Shown: positions 7,425 through 16,116 of the stretch, piece after piece | Layout: each line of letters opens with the position of its first letter | Numbering within the stretch: position 1 is the first letter of the stretch | NCBI RefSeq assembly: GCF_006439335.1 | Contig: NZ_SAWY01000010.1 | Coordinates: 1-43,761, forward strand | Direction of reading: 5' to 3' | DNA length: 43,761 bases | From: Litorilituus lipolyticus | GTDB taxonomy: Bacteria > Pseudomonadota > Gammaproteobacteria > Enterobacterales > Alteromonadaceae | Program-made: the position numbers and the translations under genes | The notes under the pieces: model-generated | The model's input: only the letters and a program-made list of their open reading frames with translations | The model's database searches: none | Told to the model about the DNA's origin: nothing

Positions 7425-8173
7425 GAGATCACCTTAGCTTCGTTCTTTAATTTTTCTACTAATTCATCAACAGTTTCCACTACAATACCAGCTTCACGCT
7501 CTGCAGGAGGGGTAACTTTTAATACTTTTGTTCGCAGTGATAAGTCTATGCCAAAATCAGCTGCTGACTTAACGTCTAAAGGTTTACGCTTGGCTTTCAT
7601 AATATTAGGTAATGAAGCATAACGTGGTTCATTAAGACGTAAATCAGTAGTAACAATTGCAGGTAGGTTAAGAGCGACAGTTTGAAGTCCCCCATCAACT
7701 TCACGAGTAACATTCACTTTATCACCATCAATTTTAACTTCAGAAGCGAATGTACCTTGAGCTAATCCTGTTAAGGCAGCAAGCATTTGGCCAGTTTGGT
7801 TGTTGTCACTATCAATAGATTGCTTACCGAGAATAACCAACTGAGGTTGCTCTTCTTCAACAACTTTTTGTAATAACTTAGCAATATTAAGTGAATCAAG
7901 TTCACCTTCAGCTTCAATTTGAATCGCGCGATCTGCACCTAAAGCTAGGGCTGTACGCAACTGTTCTTGGCATGATTTATCACCAATCGAAACAGCGATA
8001 ACTTCTGTTGCATTACCTGCTTCTTTTAATCGAACTGCTTCTTCTACAGCGATTTCACAGAACGGGTTGATTGCCATTTTTACATTGGCAAGATCAACAT
8101 TTGAATTGTCGGGCTTCACACGTACTTTGACGTTATAGTCAATCACACGCTTTATCGGAACTAATACTTTCAT
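7421..8173 (-). CDS. etfB: Electron transfer flavoprotein subunit beta
   Basis: 250 residues, full length, starting [21 protein letters not shown]. Visible hallmarks: [21 protein letters not shown], the AMP-binding region GADRAIQIE...[18 protein letters not shown], and the recognition-loop segment [20 protein letters not shown] by which beta subunits engage dehydrogenases. It forms the EtfAB heterodimer. The Shine-Dalgarno sequence AGAGG precedes the ATG by 6 bases. It is first gene of etfBA, whose upstream region carries a -10 TATAAT (minus strand, 8227-8222) and a LiuR-like palindrome at 8247-8266. Confidence 0.97.
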   Translation of the reverse strand: MKVLVPIKRVIDYNVKVRVKPDNSNVDLANVKMAINPFCEIAVEEAVRLKEAGNATEVIAVSIGDKSCQEQLRTALALGADRAIQIEAEGELDSLNIAKLLQKVVEEEQPQLVILGKQSIDSDNNQTGQMLAALTGLAQGTFASEVKIDGDKVNVTREVDGGLQTVALNLPAIVTTDLRLNEPRYASLPNIMKAKRKPLDVKSAADFGIDLSLRTKVLKVTPPAEREAGIVVETVDELVEKLKNEAKVIS

Positions 8174-8221
8174 TATTGCCTCTGATCAGGTTTGTAAATA
8201 AGTAAATACGTTTTGCTATAA

Positions 8222-8266
8222 ATTATAGATAAAAGATACTCTTGGTTTACGTAAACGTCAACGTAA
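8222..8266 (-). promoter_or_regulatory. etfBA promoter with LiuR-like operator
   Basis: On the minus strand TATAAT (complement of 8222-8227) is a perfect -10. At the -35 position lies a 20-bp palindrome, TTACGT (8247-8252) mirrored by ACGTAA (8261-8266) with a central ACGT (8255-8258); 8 of 10 pairs are symmetric. The ACGT-N-ACGT pattern resembles the motif of LiuR, a MerR-type regulator of branched-chain amino acid breakdown that also controls etf genes in related bacteria, as I recall it. The promoter is seen; the regulator is inference. Confidence 0.5.
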
Positions 8267-8334
8267 TCTTGGTGAAAACTTTTAAACTAAGATACAATCA
8301 AGAGAAAAGCTTATTAAGGCAGCTTATTAACCGC

Positions 8335-8363
8335 TTGCTTGGCTATCTGTAATAAGATACTAT
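8335..8363 (+). promoter_or_regulatory. Candidate promoter of the ETF-QO gene
   Basis: TTGCTT (8335-8340) and TACTAT (8358-8363) are separated by 17 bases. The predicted start of transcription, about 8370, falls inside the tandem operator at 8362-8399, a repression geometry. Confidence 0.4.
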
Positions 8364-8399
8364 CAAACACCTGTTTGAATATCAAACGCCTGTTTGAAT
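8362..8399 (+). promoter_or_regulatory. Tandem PsrA-like operators upstream of ETF-QO
   Basis: Two adjacent 19-bp copies, 8362-8380 and 8381-8399, differ at one base. Each contains CAAAC-N4-GTTTG, extended to TCAAAC-N4-GTTTGA. This fits the known PsrA site G/CAAAC-N2-4-GTTTG/C. PsrA is a TetR-type fatty-acid-responsive repressor of beta-oxidation and electron transfer genes in gammaproteobacteria. The copies overlap the predicted transcription start. Confidence 0.65.
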
Positions 8400-8444
8400 T
8401 TTAAAGAATTAAACTTGATAAATAGAATATTAGTGGGAGATTTT

Positions 8445-10100
8445 ATGGAACGCGAATCGATGGATTTTGACGTAGTAATTGTTGGTGCAGGTCCTGCTGG
8501 TCTATCTACAGCCTGTCGTCTTATGCAATTAGCTCAAGAGAAAGAGCAAGAGTTAATGGTTTGTGTTGTTGAGAAAGGCTCTGAAGTTGGCGCTCATATT
8601 CTTTCAGGTGCGGTGTTTGAACCAAGATCATTAAATGAATTATTTCCTGACTGGCAAGAAAAGAATGCGCCGCTTTCAACAAAAGTGACTGGCGATGATA
8701 TTTATTTACTGAATAATGAAAGTAAAGGAACAAAGTTACCAGGTTTTGCAGTACCAAAGACTATGCATAATGATAATAACTATATTGTGAGCATGGGTAA
8801 CGTTTGTCGTTGGTTAGCAGAACAAGCAGAGCAATTAGGTGTCGAAATATTTCCAGGTTTTCCTGCTCAAGAAGTCATTTATAATGAAGATGGCAGTGTC
8901 GGCGGCATTATTACTGGAGATATGGGATTAGATACAGAAGGAAATCAGAAAGATTCTTTTATGCCAGGTATGGAACTTCGAGCGAAATATACGGTTTTTG
9001 CCGAAGGTTGTCGCGGTCACCTAGGTAAAGAATTAATCTCGAAGTTTAGCCTAGATGAAAATTCTTCACCGCAACACTATGGCATAGGTTTTAAAGAGAT
9101 TTGGGATATCGATCCAGAAAATCATCAAGAAGGATTGGTGGTACATACTGCAGGTTGGCCATTAGACAGTGATACCAATGGTGGTGGTTATTTATACCAC
9201 GCAGAAAATAACCAAGTATTTGTTGGCTTAATCGTTGACTTAAATTACAGCAATCCACACTTAAGTCCTTTTGATGAGTTTCAGCGTTATAAACATCATC
9301 CTAAGATTAGCCAATACCTAAAAGGTGGTAAGCGTGTTTCTTATGGCGCAAGAGCGATGGCAAAAGGCGGGTTTAACTCACTGCCAAAAATGACTATGCC
9401 AGGGGCTTTGCTTGTAGGTTGTGATGCAGGAACGATTAACTTTGCGAAAATTAAAGGTAATCACACTGCAATGAAATCGGGTATGTTAGCCGCAGAAGCC
9501 ATTGCAGAAACACTACTTACTGCAGACGGTATTGCAGAAGAAGGCAAGCAAGATATAACTCTATTCACAGAGAAATATCAGAACTCTTGGTTATACGATG
9601 AATTATACAACACTCGCAATTTTGGTCCGGCTATGCATAAGTTTGGTACCTTCTTAGGTGGTGCTTATAACACCATCGATCAAAATTTCTTTGGTGGAAA
9701 GTTACCGTTCAACTTTAAAGATGATTCATTAGATCATGAGCAATTAAAGTTAGCGAGTGAAGCACCGGTAATAAATTACCCTAAGCCAGATAATACACTG
9801 TCGTTCGATAAGCTTTCATCGGTATTTTTATCAAATACTAACCATGAAGAAGAGCAACCCTGTCACTTAAAATTAAAAGATAGCAACATACCAATTACAG
9901 TTAATTTAGCGAAATACGATGAGCCAGCTCAACGATACTGCCCTGCAGGTGTATACGAAATAGCAGAGTCTGGTGATGAATTAGTAATAAATGCGCAGAA
10001 CTGTATTCACTGTAAGACCTGTGATATTAAAGATCCAACACAGAATATTACTTGGGTTGCTCCAGAGGGAACTGGTGGGCCAAACTATCCAAATATGTAA
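8445..10100 (+). CDS. Electron transfer flavoprotein-ubiquinone oxidoreductase
   Basis: 551 residues from the ATG at 8445, preceded by GGGAG at 8435-8439. Upstream in-frame TTG at 8394 lies in the operator and is rejected. Visible: FAD dinucleotide motif VIVGAGPAGL (11-20), CRGHLGKELI, the quinone/membrane region with SLPKMTMPGALLVGCDAGTINFAKIKGNHTAMKSGMLAAEA, and a C-terminal [4Fe-4S] site with Cys499, Cys520, Cys523 and Cys526 (CPAG...CIHCKTCDIKDP). It oxidises reduced EtfAB and reduces ubiquinone at the inner membrane. It is divergent from etfBA; separate but likely coordinated control by fatty-acid signals is suggested by the operators. Confidence 0.96.
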   Translation: MERESMDFDVVIVGAGPAGLSTACRLMQLAQEKEQELMVCVVEKGSEVGAHILSGAVFEPRSLNELFPDWQEKNAPLSTKVTGDDIYLLNNESKGTKLPGFAVPKTMHNDNNYIVSMGNVCRWLAEQAEQLGVEIFPGFPAQEVIYNEDGSVGGIITGDMGLDTEGNQKDSFMPGMELRAKYTVFAEGCRGHLGKELISKFSLDENSSPQHYGIGFKEIWDIDPENHQEGLVVHTAGWPLDSDTNGGGYLYHAENNQVFVGLIVDLNYSNPHLSPFDEFQRYKHHPKISQYLKGGKRVSYGARAMAKGGFNSLPKMTMPGALLVGCDAGTINFAKIKGNHTAMKSGMLAAEAIAETLLTADGIAEEGKQDITLFTEKYQNSWLYDELYNTRNFGPAMHKFGTFLGGAYNTIDQNFFGGKLPFNFKDDSLDHEQLKLASEAPVINYPKPDNTLSFDKLSSVFLSNTNHEEEQPCHLKLKDSNIPITVNLAKYDEPAQRYCPAGVYEIAESGDELVINAQNCIHCKTCDIKDPTQNITWVAPEGTGGPNYPNM

Positions 10101-10153
10101 TTGTTATTTTCTGAAAGTGCTAAGTTAAGTGCACATTCATGATATATAACTTA

Positions 10154-10184
10154 AAAACGCTACATGCAAATGTAGCGTTTTTTT
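10154..10184 (+). terminator. Bidirectional terminator between ETF-QO and DUF2884 genes
   Basis: ACGCTACAT (10157-10165) pairs with ATGTAGCGT (10170-10178) around GCAA, with T-rich sequence to 10184 and an A run upstream. It serves both converging genes. Confidence 0.85.
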
Positions 10185-10227
10185 ATGAGCATTTATTAAA
10201 GATTAATTTATAAAGGAGTGTTGGCTA

Positions 10228-11037
10228 TTATAAGTTAGTTTCAATAAGGTTAAATGGCTGCAAAGCAGGAATTGTTTGTTGCAGTTTAGATTCAATATTA
10301 TCTAACTCCGTAAGTTGTTCACAATACTCTTTTGCTTTATCTTCTAATGCCTTCGCTCGCTCACTGACAGCTAATTCTAGCCCTTTACTCATGCCAGCCA
10401 TACGTTCGTCAAATGTGGTAATGCGTTCTTCTCCATTTCCACCTTCATAGCGATTATCATCTTTAATGAGTGATTGACCTACGGCTTTCAAAATAGTGCC
10501 AATAGATTCTTGGATTACTTCTTCAATTTCTTGTTCAAACTCTCCAGCAAATAACTCCTCAAAATCATTTAAATCTTGCGGCGCAATATAATAATTATTT
10601 GCACTTTGGTTAAAGCGAGTTCGTATACGCCATTTAAGTTCTTCGAACTTAGCCTGAACATTTTGCTGGGACGCACTGTTTTCACCTGTTAATCCCCCAA
10701 TAACTTCATTGACAGCTTTTAGACCGATGTCTACCCCTTCAATTGCTATAGCGATGATTTCGGGGAATTGTTCTCGGATACCGGTTGAAAATTGTTTAAA
10801 CAATAACTTTTGCTCGTCATTGAGTTGATGTTCTCGTCCTTGTATAAATAATTGGTCATCATTATTGATTTGCACTTGAGTTTGACCACGTTCAACAATC
10901 CTAATATGAGTAGGGTTAATGATCACACCATAGTTAAGGTTGATTGAACATTGCTGGCTAAAAGCTAATGACATAGGTGAAGTCAATGAAGTCACTATAA
11001 AGACAATACCTAACAAGAAACTGGATGATTTTTTCAT
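10228..11037 (-). CDS. DUF2884 (YggN-like) exported protein
   Basis: 269 residues. A signal peptide is evident: MKKSSS, hydrophobic stretch to about residue 20, likely cleavage after SLAFS near residue 27. The mature protein starts QCSINLNYGVIINPTHIRIVE, the hallmark opening of DUF2884/YggN, with a second conserved Cys near residue 238 (EYCEQL). The middle is helical and charged. It is a periplasmic protein of unknown function. It lies 9 bases downstream of the DUF342 gene and is probably cotranscribed with it. E. coli yggN sits in the yggS-hemW neighbourhood, whose genes occur elsewhere in this window. Confidence 0.85.
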   Translation of the reverse strand: MKKSSSFLLGIVFIVTSLTSPMSLAFSQQCSINLNYGVIINPTHIRIVERGQTQVQINNDDQLFIQGREHQLNDEQKLLFKQFSTGIREQFPEIIAIAIEGVDIGLKAVNEVIGGLTGENSASQQNVQAKFEELKWRIRTRFNQSANNYYIAPQDLNDFEELFAGEFEQEIEEVIQESIGTILKAVGQSLIKDDNRYEGGNGEERITTFDERMAGMSKGLELAVSERAKALEDKAKEYCEQLTELDNIESKLQQTIPALQPFNLIETNL

Positions 11038-11046
11038 AAATTTAAA

Positions 11047-12738
11047 TTATTCACTATGCACAAGTGCTTCAATGTGTATTTTTCGTTCATAATATCGCAT
11101 TTTACTCGGTCCGTACTCACGACGAGATCTATCATGAAAATCACCAACTATCATCTCAACACCATGATATAGTTTTTCGTTAGCGAGGATATAAACACTA
11201 CACATATAATCTTGAAGGTTTGTTTCTAGTGAAGCTTTCTCTTCTAAAATGATGCCCATTTCTTTAGCGTGTACTTGATAACTAGCAACAACTTTGGTTA
11301 ATAGTTCAGGTTTTGCTTTATCTTTTGGGAGTTTTTTTAATTTGTTAACAGCATTCTTTAATTCAGTCGTACTCTCTGAGGTAGCTTTTAATTTTTCCTC
11401 AACATCATGTATCTGCTCTTTAAATTTTAAAATTTTATGCTCAAAATTAATAATGGTGTTACTGCCTGCGGTTGCACCTACCATACCTGCTTGTACTGAT
11501 GTACCTGCTTTAATATAGCCACCAATTAATTTACCGTCAGCAGTCTCTTCTTTACCTAACCAAAGGCGGCCGTTAATATTTAATATACTATGGAGTAATT
11601 GATTTTCAATACGGACATCCTGCCCACAATTTATTTGAGCATATTGGCCATACTTGGCAAAAATACTGCCTTTTGCGCTAATGTTGACGCTCATCGCGAC
11701 ATCAGTAACTTCTGTTTTTTCAACATCATATTTTCGACCGATTATGCCACCTGAAATAGTTATATCGCCACCAGCTTCAAGTGTTGCTGACTCAACAAAT
11801 CCACCCACAGTGATATCACCACTGGCAATAACAGTCATACCTTCGGTAACATCCCCTTCAATCATGACACTACCAGTAAAGTTGATGTTGCCTGTAGCAA
11901 CGGTAACATCTTTTATTTTGTAGATTTCATCTACTTCCATTCCATTATCAATCAATTTTGGTAAACCAACTTTTTCTGAAACGAGAATGTTTTCATTTTT
12001 AGCACTAATACATGTACCTTCGCCTGAAATAAGCTCTATATCATTTCCTGGCTCAGGTTCAAGTGGTGTTGCCGTAACCGTATAGCCTTGTTTTCCTTGG
12101 GTTAACGGGATTTTTTTAGCAAGAGGATCACCAACTTTTACGCAAATAATGTCACCCAAATCACGCATGTCAACACTGCCATCTTCTCTTTTTTTAGGCT
12201 TTAAAATGCGTGTTTGAGCGCTTTCAACAAGTGGCTTGATAACCGCATCTTTACCATTTATTGCTACTTTGCCTGAGGCTATTTGCATCACAACTTGGTT
12301 ATTTGGCGCTTCTTTAGCGGCCAACTGGGCAAGTTTGACTAAATGCTCTTTACTAAAGCCCTTTTTAACTCCTGCCTCTTGTGCAGCGGTTAATATGGCT
12401 TTCGCTGTTAAGTGTTGACCACCCTGTGCTGTGGTAATTTCAGCTGAAGCTTCCATTTCATCGCTTTCAATGGAGATATTTATAGTCGCATCAATTCGTT
12501 CAAGTACTTGATAACGAATCTCTCGGCCTACTTGTTTTTCTTGAAGGGGCTTTAAAACGTCATTGAGCTCAGCTATCGCATTTTTAATATTGTTCTCATT
12601 GACATATAAATCTTTAAAATCTGATGCGCCGATTAGTTCTTTAATTGTTAAAGCAGAAATTGTTTCTCCGTCTTTAATCGGCTCTAATAGCAAGTCAACA
12701 TTATTTTTATCGTTGTTTATTAAACTAGCTTTAGTCAT
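11047..12738 (-). CDS. DUF342 domain protein (FapA family)
   Basis: 563 residues. The N-terminal part (about 1-180) is mixed alpha/beta. The centre (about 180-410) is the FapA beta-helix region, with VKVGDPLAKKIPLTQGKQGYTVTATPLEPEPGND and the repeated INFTGSVMIEGDVTEGMTVIASGDITVGGFVE and AGGDITISGGIIGRK rungs. A coiled coil follows at about 430-495. The family is named flagellar assembly protein A, but its role is poorly defined; in Vibrio a homologue affects polar flagellar genes. No flagellar genes are nearby, so that role is not supported by context. The Shine-Dalgarno GGAG lies 10 bases upstream of the ATG. Confidence 0.85.
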   Translation of the reverse strand: MTKASLINNDKNNVDLLLEPIKDGETISALTIKELIGASDFKDLYVNENNIKNAIAELNDVLKPLQEKQVGREIRYQVLERIDATINISIESDEMEASAEITTAQGGQHLTAKAILTAAQEAGVKKGFSKEHLVKLAQLAAKEAPNNQVVMQIASGKVAINGKDAVIKPLVESAQTRILKPKKREDGSVDMRDLGDIICVKVGDPLAKKIPLTQGKQGYTVTATPLEPEPGNDIELISGEGTCISAKNENILVSEKVGLPKLIDNGMEVDEIYKIKDVTVATGNINFTGSVMIEGDVTEGMTVIASGDITVGGFVESATLEAGGDITISGGIIGRKYDVEKTEVTDVAMSVNISAKGSIFAKYGQYAQINCGQDVRIENQLLHSILNINGRLWLGKEETADGKLIGGYIKAGTSVQAGMVGATAGSNTIINFEHKILKFKEQIHDVEEKLKATSESTTELKNAVNKLKKLPKDKAKPELLTKVVASYQVHAKEMGIILEEKASLETNLQDYMCSVYILANEKLYHGVEMIVGDFHDRSRREYGPSKMRYYERKIHIEALVHSE

Positions 12739-12837
12739 GAAGGATATGCTCCACCTAACAGTAGGTAAATTTTTAATCTAGTGTTAGGTATTAATAAATA
12801 TTATAAAATCTTTAAAGATTTTAACTGCATTTATTCA

Positions 12838-13164
12838 TTAAATATAATGTGTTTGATGAATCTTTATAAAGTTACCTGTGCCTTCCTTACTATAATCAAT
12901 TTTGTATTCAACACCGTCTAGTGCTTGAACAAACAGTAAGGTTTTTTCTTCTCCAAAAACTTCGACGGCCGTCACATCGACAATATCTTGGTAGGCTTTT
13001 TTAGCTATTGAACGTTTACTTGGAATTTCTCCTTTGTAAATCCCAATACCTCGGTGACTTACTATGACCACAGGCTTGTCACCATTAATAATAATTAAGT
13101 CGAATTTCTTAATTTTATGAATAATCGTATTCCGGCCACTGGTAATAAAATTTTTCTCTATCAA
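12838..13164 (-). CDS. Unknown 108-residue protein, TTG start
   Basis: I do not recognise this protein. It is a small, probably beta-rich cytoplasmic protein without signal peptide, Cys or membrane segment; short strands such as DLIIINGDKPVVIVSHRGIGIYKG and VTAVEVFGEEKTLLFVQALDGVEYKIDY alternate. The TTG start is supported by AGGGG (complement of 13171-13175) six bases upstream; there is no internal Met. It lies 99 bases upstream of the DUF342 gene in the same direction and could be cotranscribed with it. Confidence 0.65.
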   Translation of the reverse strand: MIEKNFITSGRNTIIHKIKKFDLIIINGDKPVVIVSHRGIGIYKGEIPSKRSIAKKAYQDIVDVTAVEVFGEEKTLLFVQALDGVEYKIDYSKEGTGNFIKIHQTHYI

Positions 13165-13343
13165 AATATGCCCCTAACTTGATGAACACCTTTGTTTATT
13201 TAGTTTCAATATATAAATTTTTTACGGACTACGCAATATATATCATAGGCTAAAGTGTGACTCTTAGTATTTATCATCTTTTTAGTGCTAAATGTGATGT
13301 TTTAAACTGATAATCATGTCTAATAAAGGGCTTAGTTCAATAA

Positions 13344-14639
13344 CTAAACTCCTCGCTCTATTACATAATTTGGAGTCTCTGTTGAATTTAGTAATCGACG
13401 TCGTATGAGATCTAGCGCTATATGTGCTACATACTGTTGAAAGTATTTTCTAGATAAGGGTAAAAGCAAGCACTGACTTTGTAAGTGCTCTTTAGATCCC
13501 CATGCTATCCAAACTGTTCCAACAGGCTTTTCTTCGCTGCCACCATCAGGCCCAGCTATACCTGATACAGCAATGGCCAAATCAGACTTTGACCTAACTA
13601 GTGCGCCTTTTGCCATTGCAAGTACGACTTGTTGGCTAACTGCACCGTGTTGTTCAATTAGCTCAGGTTTGACTGAAAGCATATCTATTTTCATTGCGTT
13701 GCTATAAGTAACATAACCCGCTTCAAAGCTTTTCGAAGAGCCGCTTATATTAGTTAGCAAGCTTGCAATCAAGCCACCCGTGCAAGATTCAGCACAGCTT
13801 ATTTGGTAGTTGCTTTGTTGCAGTAAAAATAGTGTGTGTTCAGCCAATGCTTTTGGAGAGCCTTGCACCGTTTCAATATAATGATCACCTAATAAACTTT
13901 TTAATTTCACTAGCCACAGCTCTTTTTGCTGCAATGCTTGTTTACTGCGACATGTTAATTTTACCTCAAGTAGCGGAATTCCAGCACGAAAACCAATTTC
14001 AATATCATCAGGCCAGTCAGGGAGTTGCTCATTAATAGTTTTTTGTAAAGATGATTCACCTAAACCAAATACTTGTAAACGAATTGTGTCAGAAACTGTG
14101 TTACTTGGAACTAATTTTGCGATGGCAGGAATCATATGTTCAAGTAACATAGATTTTAATTCATGAGGGACTCCTGGAGTGCAATAAATATCACATTGCT
14201 GGTGTGACACAATAAAGCCAGGTGCACTGCCGTTTTTATTCGGTATGATAGTGCATCCCTTAGGTAAGTATGCTTGCTTTAAGTTTGGTTCATTAAGTGG
14301 GCTATTTCGCTTTTCACACCATGCTTTTATTTGTTCAACAGCCTGAGGATGCTGTTCTAATGCTTGTGATGTTGCTTTACCTAAGGCAAGGGCGGTTAAA
14401 TCGTCAATGGTTGGACCTAGACCGCCATTGATAATAAGAATATCAGCTTGTTGTGAAATAGCATTAATTTCAGCTGTAAGTAATTCAAGGTTGTCACCAA
14501 CGGTAGTTTTTTTTGTCAGCTCTAATCCTAAGTTTTTCAGCTCTTGAGCTATCATCGCTGAATTGCTATCAAGAATATCACCTGACATTAATTCGTCGCC
14601 AGTGAGTAATAATTGAATGTTCAATGTTTTATTCATCAT
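13344..14639 (-). CDS. cinA: CinA family protein (molybdopterin-binding-like domain plus PncC-type NMN amidohydrolase domain)
   Basis: 431 residues, both CinA domains present. The N-terminal MoaB/MogA-like domain (about 5-170) shows LLTGDELMSGDILDSNSAMIAQELKNLG and the GGLGPTIDDLT motif. The C-terminal CinA domain (about 270-420) shows SCAESCTGGLIASLLTNISGSSKSFEAGYVTYSNAMK and AVSGIAGPDGGSEEKPVGTVWIAW, residues of the NMN deamidase active site. Family members recycle nicotinamide mononucleotide to nicotinate mononucleotide in the pyridine nucleotide cycle; some also have ADP-ribose pyrophosphatase activity in the N-domain. The start has two adjacent Met codons. It is divergent from the DUF4097 gene, 117 bases away. 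Confidence 0.92.
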   Translation of the reverse strand: MMNKTLNIQLLLTGDELMSGDILDSNSAMIAQELKNLGLELTKKTTVGDNLELLTAEINAISQQADILIINGGLGPTIDDLTALALGKATSQALEQHPQAVEQIKAWCEKRNSPLNEPNLKQAYLPKGCTIIPNKNGSAPGFIVSHQQCDIYCTPGVPHELKSMLLEHMIPAIAKLVPSNTVSDTIRLQVFGLGESSLQKTINEQLPDWPDDIEIGFRAGIPLLEVKLTCRSKQALQQKELWLVKLKSLLGDHYIETVQGSPKALAEHTLFLLQQSNYQISCAESCTGGLIASLLTNISGSSKSFEAGYVTYSNAMKIDMLSVKPELIEQHGAVSQQVVLAMAKGALVRSKSDLAIAVSGIAGPDGGSEEKPVGTVWIAWGSKEHLQSQCLLLPLSRKYFQQYVAHIALDLIRRRLLNSTETPNYVIERGV

Positions 14640-14756
14640 ATTAGAAAGTTAAAAAATTTATTAAGTTAATTTAAACCTTTTTAAACAGCCTTACATCTAA
14701 TAATTAAAATAAAGCGAAAGACTCTTCGTAGTCACTATAAAACAAAAGGAAATTAC

Positions 14757-15524
14757 ATGAACTATTCAATTAAAAAAAGTGTTGCAGCAGTCGTATTAGT
14801 GAGCTCGGTTAGCTTATCAGCATTTGCAGACATTAATGAAACAATCGAGAATTCATTTAGTGTTGAAGATAATAGTACTTTTAGCCTTTCTAACATCAAC
14901 GGTTCTGTAGATATTGTTAGTTGGAGTGAAAATAATATTAAAGTGGTTGCAACAATTGAAGCAGATAATCAAGAAGATAGAGATCGCATTAAAGTCAATA
15001 TGAACCAAAACGGCAAAAGAGTTAGTGTGATAACGGAATATGAAAAAAGTCATCGAAGCAATCGTCACAGCTCAGGTGAAGTAAGTTATAAAGTTTGGGT
15101 GCCTGCTAAAACAAACCTTGAAGATATTGAGTTAGTTAATGGTAGCTTAACTATTGAAGATGTTCATGGTGAAGTAGAAGCTCAATTAGTAAATGGCTCA
15201 ATTAAAGCGACAGGGCTACAAAAAGATAGCGAATTAAGCTCAGTGAATGGCAGTATTAAAGCGTATTATCAAACGTTTGACTCATCTATGGTTGATGATG
15301 TAGAAATTGAAACGGTTAATGGCAGTATTAAACTTTATTTACCTGATAATGCAAATGCTAAATTAGATATTGATACCATGCATGGCAGTATCAAAACAGA
15401 CTTTGGTTTACGTGCAGAAAAGAATTCTTTTGTTGGTAAAAATTTAAAAGGAAACATTGGTCAAGGTGGCGCAAAAATAAGTCTTGAAAGTGTTAATGGT
15501 AGTATTAAAGTGCTTTCAAATTAA
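14757..15524 (+). CDS. Exported DUF4097-type beta-repeat protein
   Basis: 255 residues. A signal peptide spans 1 to about 25 (KKSVAAVVLVSSVSLSAFA, cleavage before DINE). The rest is built of short beta rungs with an NGS core: NINGSVDIVSW, LVNGSLTIEDV, LVNGSIKATG, SVNGSIKAYY, TVNGSIKLYL, MHGSIKTDFG and SVNGSIKVLSN. This is the DUF4097 beta-strand repeat pattern, likely a right-handed beta-helix located in the periplasm or at the surface. The function is unknown. AAAGGAAA (14745-14752) serves as ribosome binding site. A strong terminator follows. Confidence 0.85.
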   Translation: MNYSIKKSVAAVVLVSSVSLSAFADINETIENSFSVEDNSTFSLSNINGSVDIVSWSENNIKVVATIEADNQEDRDRIKVNMNQNGKRVSVITEYEKSHRSNRHSSGEVSYKVWVPAKTNLEDIELVNGSLTIEDVHGEVEAQLVNGSIKATGLQKDSELSSVNGSIKAYYQTFDSSMVDDVEIETVNGSIKLYLPDNANAKLDIDTMHGSIKTDFGLRAEKNSFVGKNLKGNIGQGGAKISLESVNGSIKVLSN

Positions 15525-15590
15525 TTTTCTTTAGTTTTATAAGATACTTTAAGGTTATACATTGGCTTTATAGCCAATAGCCTATAAAAT

Positions 15591-15624
15591 AATGCGACTT
15601 TGTAGAAACAAAGTCGCATTTTTG
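15591..15624 (+). terminator. Intrinsic terminator after the DUF4097 gene
   Basis: AATGCGACTTTGT (15591-15603) pairs perfectly with ACAAAGTCGCATT (15608-15620) around AGAA, followed by TTTG. Confidence 0.85.
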
Positions 15625-15672
15625 TTTCTAAGAAAACTATGACTTGTTGTACTACTGCTATATAGGAATTTT

Positions 15673-16056
15673 ATGATGAATTATTCAAGAGAATTACTTA
15701 TTGGTCGTTGGTATAGAAAGGATAAAGATGAGCAAGGTACTCAGTTAGTTGAATACGCCGAACTCGCTGCTGATGGTAGTTTCGAATTTACCTTTGTTTT
15801 CTTCAACGAGCAGGGAGAAATTACTAGTCAAGTTATTGAGCTTGGTGACTGGGGCCTTGTTGGAGACATCCATTTCACAACAACAAAGAATGAAGTGATT
15901 GATCAAGAAGTGTATGCAACCGACCTGAATAATGCTGATAACTACCATGCATATAAAGTACTGCAACTTTCACATCAAACATTCCAGTACCAACATATAG
16001 TTACGAATGATATTTTTACTATGCATCGGGTGACTGATAACATTGGTCACTGTTAG
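15673..16056 (+). CDS. Unknown 127-residue protein upstream of dapA
   Basis: I do not recognise a named family. It is a soluble protein without signal peptide, starting MMNYSRELLIGRWYR. The GRWYR opening followed by alternating strands (FEFTFVFFNEQGEITSQVIELGDWGLVGDIHFTTTKNE) resembles small lipocalin/META-like stress or beta-barrel proteins in style only. AGGA at 15664-15667 supports the first ATG. It ends 60 bases before dapA in the same direction, so the two are likely cotranscribed. Confidence 0.7.
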   Translation: MMNYSRELLIGRWYRKDKDEQGTQLVEYAELAADGSFEFTFVFFNEQGEITSQVIELGDWGLVGDIHFTTTKNEVIDQEVYATDLNNADNYHAYKVLQLSHQTFQYQHIVTNDIFTMHRVTDNIGHC

Positions 16057-16116
16057 TCATAAATATTTAGCTATTTGACCGCTAGGTCTGAATTAATAAA
16101 AAAGTTAGAGAACGTA

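Noticed and set aside
8394..8444. Upstream TTG start for ETF-QO
   Set aside because: It lies in the tandem operator; the ATG at 8445 has GGGAG and suits the family.
11294..12781. Plus-strand open frames across the DUF342 gene
   Set aside because: Shadows of the minus-strand gene with Ser/Leu-rich antisense composition.
16075..16116. Upstream TTG start for dapA
   Set aside because: It adds 14 residues without homology; the ATG at 16117 fits.
15500..16116. Lysine riboswitch before dapA
   Set aside because: No L-box pattern; the region is coding or a terminator.
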